53,089 bases of DNA from Gammaproteobacteria bacterium (GTDB lineage Bacteria > Pseudomonadota > Gammaproteobacteria > Competibacterales > Competibacteraceae): positions 1 through 53,089 of the forward strand of contig JADLEK010000071.1 of assembly GCA_020846135.1 (NCBI GenBank), read 5' to 3'. The stretch's first letter is position 1. Every line of letters begins with the position of its first letter. Below the pieces are notes generated by a model. That model was not told where the DNA came from and ran no database searches. It was given only the letters and a program-made list of their open reading frames with translations. Below are positions 46,102 to 53,089 of this stretch, piece after piece. Made by a program: the position numbers and the translations under genes.

Positions 46102-47576
46102 ATCCGTCCACTTCCGCCGCCTTGCATGAACAAACAATTGCCCAACTCAGCGCCGGTCTGGCTGCCGGTCAATTTAGCAGCGAAGAACTGACCTGCGCTT
46201 TTCTGCAGCGGATTGGCCGCGATAATCCACAGTTGAATGCCTTTATCACCGTCACCGCCGAATCTGCGCTGGCTCAGGCCCGCGCTGCGGATGAGCGTCG
46301 TCGCCAGGGTCAGGCCGGGCTGCTGACCGGTATTCCCATCGCTTATAAGGATATTTTCTGTACGCAAGGTGTGCGCACCTCCTGCGGCTCGCGGATGCTC
46401 GACCGGTTTATTGCTCCCTATAACGCAACCGTGGTGGAACGGCTGAATGCTGCCGGCGCAGTGATGCTGGGCAAAACCAATATGGACGAATTTGCGATGG
46501 GGTCGTCCAACGAGACCAGTTTTTACGGGTCGGTACATAATCCCTGGGATTTAAACGCTGTGCCGGGTGGTTCTTCGGGCGGGTCGGCGGCGGCGGTCGC
46601 GGCGCGCCTGACGCCCGGCGCGACCGGCACCGATACCGGCGGCTCCATCCGTCAGCCGGCGGCTTTGTGCGGAATTACCGGAATTAAACCGACTTATGGC
46701 CGGGTCTCGCGCTGGGGGATGATCGCCTATGCCTCCAGCCTGGATCAGGGTGGACCGATGGCGCGTACCGCTGAAGATTGCGCGTTATTGCTGGCGGCGA
46801 TGGCCGGTTTTGATCCGCGTGATTCAACCTGCGTGGATCGTCCGGTTCCCGATTACGCCGCCGGACTGAATCAGCCGCTGGCCGGACTAAAAATCGGCTT
46901 GCCCAAAGAATATTTTGGCGAAGGGCTGGATAGCGCCGTGGCCGCCGCTGTGGAGACCGCGATCGCTGAGTACCGGAAACTGGGTGCGGAAACCATTGAA
47001 ATCAGCCTGCCTAACAGTCAATTGGCGATTCCGGCTTATTATGTAGTAGCGCCAGCGGAATGTTCGTCGAATCTGGCCCGCTTTGATGGGGTGCGTTACG
47101 GCCACCGCTGTGAAAATCCCCAAAACCTGCTGGATTTGTATATCCGATCTCGCGCTGAAGGATTTGGCGCGGAAGTACAGCGCCGGATTCTGGTGGGAAC
47201 TTTTGCGCTGTCTGCCGGTTATTACGACGCCTATTACCTTAAGGCGCAACAAATCCGCCGGTTGATTAGCGATGATTTCCGCCGGGCGTTTGATCAGGTG
47301 GACGTAATTGCCGGGCCAACTTCGCCGACCGTAGCCTTTAATCTGGGCGAAAAAGTGGATGATCCGATCACCATGTACCTGTCCGATATTTACACCATTG
47401 CGGTGAATCTGGCGGGCTTGCCGGGATTGTCCTTGCCAGCGGGATTTGTCGGACAACGACCCGTCGGCTTGCAACTGATCGGCAATTACTTTGCCGAGGA
47501 GCGACTGCTGAATGTGGCGCATCGCTATCAGCAAGTCACCGATTGGCATAACCGCATCCCCACTGCTTTTGCTTAA
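46098..47576 (+). CDS. gatA: Asp-tRNA(Asn)/Glu-tRNA(Gln) amidotransferase subunit GatA
   Basis: The 492-residue amidase-signature subunit has the catalytic Lys in [40 protein letters not shown], the Ser-cisSer-Lys core [17 protein letters not shown] and [20 protein letters not shown], and [20 protein letters not shown]. It releases ammonia from glutamine and channels it to GatB, which amidates mischarged tRNA. Starts in an ATGA overlap with gatC. Confidence 0.96.
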   Translation: MNPSTSAALHEQTIAQLSAGLAAGQFSSEELTCAFLQRIGRDNPQLNAFITVTAESALAQARAADERRRQGQAGLLTGIPIAYKDIFCTQGVRTSCGSRMLDRFIAPYNATVVERLNAAGAVMLGKTNMDEFAMGSSNETSFYGSVHNPWDLNAVPGGSSGGSAAAVAARLTPGATGTDTGGSIRQPAALCGITGIKPTYGRVSRWGMIAYASSLDQGGPMARTAEDCALLLAAMAGFDPRDSTCVDRPVPDYAAGLNQPLAGLKIGLPKEYFGEGLDSAVAAAVETAIAEYRKLGAETIEISLPNSQLAIPAYYVVAPAECSSNLARFDGVRYGHRCENPQNLLDLYIRSRAEGFGAEVQRRILVGTFALSAGYYDAYYLKAQQIRRLISDDFRRAFDQVDVIAGPTSPTVAFNLGEKVDDPITMYLSDIYTIAVNLAGLPGLSLPAGFVGQRPVGLQLIGNYFAEERLLNVAHRYQQVTDWHNRIPTAFA

Positions 47577-47639
47577 TTTTCCCGCGCTTTCCTGGAATCA
47601 AGCGAGGCGCTTTCAACTCAAGAATGGGCAGGGTCTGTA

Positions 47640-49079
47640 ATGATGGAATGGGAAACTGTGATCGGGCTGGAAATCCACGCCCAACTGGCGACCAAAAGTA
47701 AAATTTTTTCCGCTGCTGCGACGGCTTATGGCGCGGAACCCAATACCCAGGCGTGCGCGATTGATCTCGGAATGCCGGGCGTATTGCCGGTGCTGAATCA
47801 GGAAGCGGTGCGAATGGCAGCGATGCTAGGCCTGGCGATTGGCGCGAATATCGCCTGCCGCTCGGTCTTCGCCCGCAAGAATTATTTTTATCCCGATTTA
47901 CCGAAAGGCTACCAGATTAGCCAGTATGAATTGCCGGTCGTCGAGAAAGGCGAGCTGAGCATTGATCTGGAGGATGGATCCAGCAAGGTCATCGGCGTTA
48001 CCCGCGCCCATCTCGAAGAAGACGCGGGTAAATCCTTGCATGAGGATTTTCACGGCCAGTCCGGGATTGACCTGAACCGCGCAGGAACTCCATTGCTGGA
48101 AATTGTCTCGGAGCCGGATTTGCGATCGGCTAAAGAAGCCGTGGCGTATATGAAAAAGCTGCATCAGATGGTGGTGTATCTTGGCATCTGCGACGGCAAT
48201 ATGCAGGAAGGCTCGTTTCGTTGCGACGCCAATGTTTCGGTGCGGCCCAAGGGTCAAGCCCAGTTCGGCACCCGCGCTGAAATCAAGAATCTCAATTCGT
48301 TCCGCTTTGTGGAACGGGCGATTGAATTTGAAATAGAGCGGCAGATCGATCGGATTGAATCGGGCGAAAAAATCGTGCAGGAAACCAGGCTGTACGATCC
48401 CGACAAGGGTGAAACCCGGCCCATGCGGAGTAAGGAAGAGGCTAATGATTACCGTTACTTCCCTGACCCGGACTTATTGCCGCTGGTTATAGATGAGGCT
48501 TTCATTGAAACCGTCCGGGCCAGTCTGCCGGAATTGCCGGAAGCCAAAAAACAGCGGTTCATCGCTCAATATGGCTTGTCGAGTTATGACGCCGGAGTGC
48601 TGACCGCTGCCCGAGCGCTCAGCGACTATTACGAAGCGGTAGTTGCGGCGCTGGGCGGTGAGCCGAAACTGTGCGCCAACTGGGTGATGGGCGATTTCTC
48701 GGCTTTTCTGAACAGGGACGGCAAAGACTTGGCTGAATCTCCAGTGAGTTCAGCGCAACTGGCCAGTTTACTGCAACGGATTCAGGACCGAACCATCTCC
48801 GGTAAAATCGCCAAGGATGTGTTTGAAGCGATGTGGGTGGGCGAAGGCGATACGGACGCCATCATTGAAAAACGCGGCTTGCGACAGATTACCGACACGT
48901 CAGCGATTGAAAAAGTGATTGATGAAGTGATGGCGGCCAATCCGGATCAACTCGCCCAATATCGGGCCGGCAAGGACAAGCTGTTTGCTTTTTTTGTTGG
49001 GCAGGTGATGAAAGCGTCCAAGGGCAAAGCCAATCCGCAGCAGGTCAATGATCGGTTAGCGGAGAAACTGAAAGGTTAA
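47640..49079 (+). CDS. gatB: Asp-tRNA(Asn)/Glu-tRNA(Gln) amidotransferase subunit GatB
   Basis: The 479-residue subunit has [20 protein letters not shown], the metal-site region of the cradle domain, [74 protein letters not shown] and a C-terminal YqeY-like tail domain (KAKANPQ-like [13 protein letters not shown]). It transfers ammonia to the misacylated tRNA. ATG 47640 and ATG 47643 are both possible. It lies 63 bases after gatA. Confidence 0.96.
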   Translation: MMEWETVIGLEIHAQLATKSKIFSAAATAYGAEPNTQACAIDLGMPGVLPVLNQEAVRMAAMLGLAIGANIACRSVFARKNYFYPDLPKGYQISQYELPVVEKGELSIDLEDGSSKVIGVTRAHLEEDAGKSLHEDFHGQSGIDLNRAGTPLLEIVSEPDLRSAKEAVAYMKKLHQMVVYLGICDGNMQEGSFRCDANVSVRPKGQAQFGTRAEIKNLNSFRFVERAIEFEIERQIDRIESGEKIVQETRLYDPDKGETRPMRSKEEANDYRYFPDPDLLPLVIDEAFIETVRASLPELPEAKKQRFIAQYGLSSYDAGVLTAARALSDYYEAVVAALGGEPKLCANWVMGDFSAFLNRDGKDLAESPVSSAQLASLLQRIQDRTISGKIAKDVFEAMWVGEGDTDAIIEKRGLRQITDTSAIEKVIDEVMAANPDQLAQYRAGKDKLFAFFVGQVMKASKGKANPQQVNDRLAEKLKG

Positions 49080-49133
49080 AGCTAATCTGCGGCGGATGAT
49101 ACCGACATTCCCCGGTATCGTCCAACCACCCTC

Positions 49134-49817
49134 TCACTTCTCCGATTTCGCCAACACCCGCTGCAACCATTGGGCGACGTCGCGAATTTCCTCCCAGCAC
49201 ACTTCATGACCCATGCCGTAGTCGCTCCATTCCACGGCGTAGCCCAAGCTCCGCAACAAATCGACACTCTGTTGACCATAGCGCATTGGAATGACTGCGT
49301 CATAATCACCATGGGTAATAAAGATCGGCGTAGCCTGATTAGCCGACCCGCGCTCATTGCTCAGTCGGGCGGCTAGTGGGATATAGCAGGACAGCGCCAG
49401 AATGCCGGCTAACCGCTCGGGATAGCGCAAGCCGGTATGCAAAGCCATCACCCCGCCTTGAGAAAAACCGGCCAGTACTATTCGTTCAGCAGGGATTCCC
49501 CGCTGCTTTTCGCGCTCCAGCAGGACATTAATCGCCTGTTCAGAAGCGTAGACGCCCTCGGCATCTTCCTGACGCGGCAAATCGAGACTCAGTACGTTGT
49601 ACCATGCCCGCATTTGCATCCCGTTATTGATGGTGACCGGGCGGATCGGCGCATTGGGAAAGACAAAGCGAATCCCTAATTCCACCGGCAGCTTTAGTTC
49701 CGGGACGATAGGTTCAAAATCACGGGCGCCAGCGCCCAGGCCGTGCATCCAGATTACGCTGGAGTGGGCAGGGCCGGCAGGTTCGATTTCAAGGGTATTC
49801 AGTAGTTGCGCAGTCAT
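49134..49817 (-). CDS. Phospholipase/carboxylesterase-family alpha/beta hydrolase
   Basis: The 227-residue protein has HSSVIWMHGLGAGARDFEPI (oxyanion HG), RFVFPNAPIRPVTINNGMQM, AWYNVLSLD, the nucleophile elbow VLAGFSQGGVMALHTGLRYP, the acidic residue in ITHGDYDAVIPMRYGQQSVD and the His in YGMGHEVCWEEI. This matches the broad-specificity esterases of the Pseudomonas carboxylesterase II / acyl-protein thioesterase group. It is cytoplasmic (no signal). Natural substrate unknown. It is convergent with gatB and lies downstream of purA on the same strand. Confidence 0.9.
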   Translation of the reverse strand: MTAQLLNTLEIEPAGPAHSSVIWMHGLGAGARDFEPIVPELKLPVELGIRFVFPNAPIRPVTINNGMQMRAWYNVLSLDLPRQEDAEGVYASEQAINVLLEREKQRGIPAERIVLAGFSQGGVMALHTGLRYPERLAGILALSCYIPLAARLSNERGSANQATPIFITHGDYDAVIPMRYGQQSVDLLRSLGYAVEWSDYGMGHEVCWEEIRDVAQWLQRVLAKSEK

Positions 49818-49869
49818 TTTCGTATGTTCGGTGGAGACTAAGAGATTAACGGCCTACAAAATAGCGGCC

Positions 49870-52736
<2,867 letters not shown>

Positions 52737-52738
52737 GA

Positions 52739-52969
52739 TTATCTAATCCGGGTGATGCCTGAAACAAGATCCGCTTGTTGAATAACACGGCTGTATTGCA
52801 GTCGCCACTGTAATGCATTGGAAATCGTTAAGTAACCTTGCAGCGGTGGTGATTCCAAAATGCGCTCTGCGAGCAGATCAGCCCCTATTTCATCGACTGG
52901 AAGATTTCGTTCAGCGATGAATGCAATAAGGTCATCTTTATTAGCGTTTCTTTCCAAAATATGGTTCAT
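52739..52969 (-). CDS. Small protein of unknown function encoded before the methyltransferase
   Basis: The 76-residue protein starts MNHILERNANKDDLIAFIAE and continues RNLPVDEIGADLLAERILES, then PPLQGYLTISNALQWRLQYS. I do not recognise the family. It is soluble, mixed charge and helical in appearance, with no membrane segment. It shares the AT-rich composition of the methyltransferase gene and ends two bases before that gene's ATG, so the two are probably co-translated. It may be a regulator or an accessory subunit, but nothing in the sequence shows this. Confidence 0.65.
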   Translation of the reverse strand: MNHILERNANKDDLIAFIAERNLPVDEIGADLLAERILESPPLQGYLTISNALQWRLQYSRVIQQADLVSGITRIR

Positions 52970-53089
52970 CGCGGGTTGTTGTGGAATTTGCCCTGTAAAG
53001 CCGGTTTTACCCCATCAAGAGGGTTGAAATTTACACTGGGACATTGCCAATCAATAGGTTAGCTAGATCGCCTCGCTGAGGTGGGACTG

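Noticed and set aside
52970..53089. Possible insertion sequence end at the right edge
   Set aside because: Short palindromic bits (CCTCGCTGAGG) are present, but no transposase or terminal inverted repeat can be shown in the 120 bases available.

Overview
The window looks like chromosomal DNA of a GC-rich gammaproteobacterium. The main pointers are gene orders common in that class: mreBCD-mrdA-rodA-mltB-rlpA-dac-ybeD-lipB, gatCAB divergent from mreB, coaBC-dut-algC-argB, and secA-argJ-mutT. The style of the genome (type IV pilus minor-pilin cluster with a very large PilY1, many REP-like palindromes, many small toxin-antitoxin pairs) would fit the Competibacteraceae or a relative, but that placement is inference and was not tested by a search.

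Left part (1-13.1 kb): the 3' end of a repeat protein built from near-identical 49-residue units; a REP-rich stretch with a truncated Rpn/DUF4351-type remnant; a HicB/HicA-like toxin-antitoxin pair; then a complete minor-pilin operon (fimT-pilV-pilW-pilX-pilY1-pilE) on the + strand. The PilY1 (1867 aa) carries a PA14-like domain near its N terminus and a long alanine-rich insert near its C terminus. A DUF29 gene, mepA (minus strand) and a decayed opgG/mdoG remnant follow.

Middle (13.2-35.4 kb): the late cobalamin assembly operon cobU-cobT-cobC-cobS, with every junction overlapping; a DUF2281/VapC pair whose stop codon overlaps the secA start; secA, argJ and mutT on +, meeting argB-algC-dut-coaBC on minus. 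Between dut and coaBC sits a DUF433/DUF5615 pair whose toxin reading frame appears broken. radC, djlA, a CbiM-like membrane protein, a stand-alone acyl carrier protein, a small ABM-domain monooxygenase, pdxH and the glycolytic/pentose genes pgk, gap and tkt follow. Two intergenic spaces here carry good intrinsic terminators that no gene explains. One lies upstream of coaBC (possible attenuated leader or small RNA). The other, at about 29.84-29.99 kb, is a possible stand-alone small RNA.

Right part (35.6-53.1 kb): the cell-wall and cell-shape block on the minus strand (mreB, mreC, mreD, mrdA, rodA, mltB, rlpA, dac, ybeD, lipB), and the gatCAB amidotransferase on +. Next come a carboxylesterase and purA, and finally an AT-richer, probably acquired DNA adenine methyltransferase with a small partner gene that runs toward the right edge.

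No rRNA, tRNA, CRISPR array, complete insertion sequence or prophage was seen. I did not find a clear new multi-gene system. The strongest leads are the two unexplained RNA/terminator loci, the PilY1 alanine-rich insert, the frameshifted DUF5615 toxin, and the methyltransferase locus truncated by the window edge.
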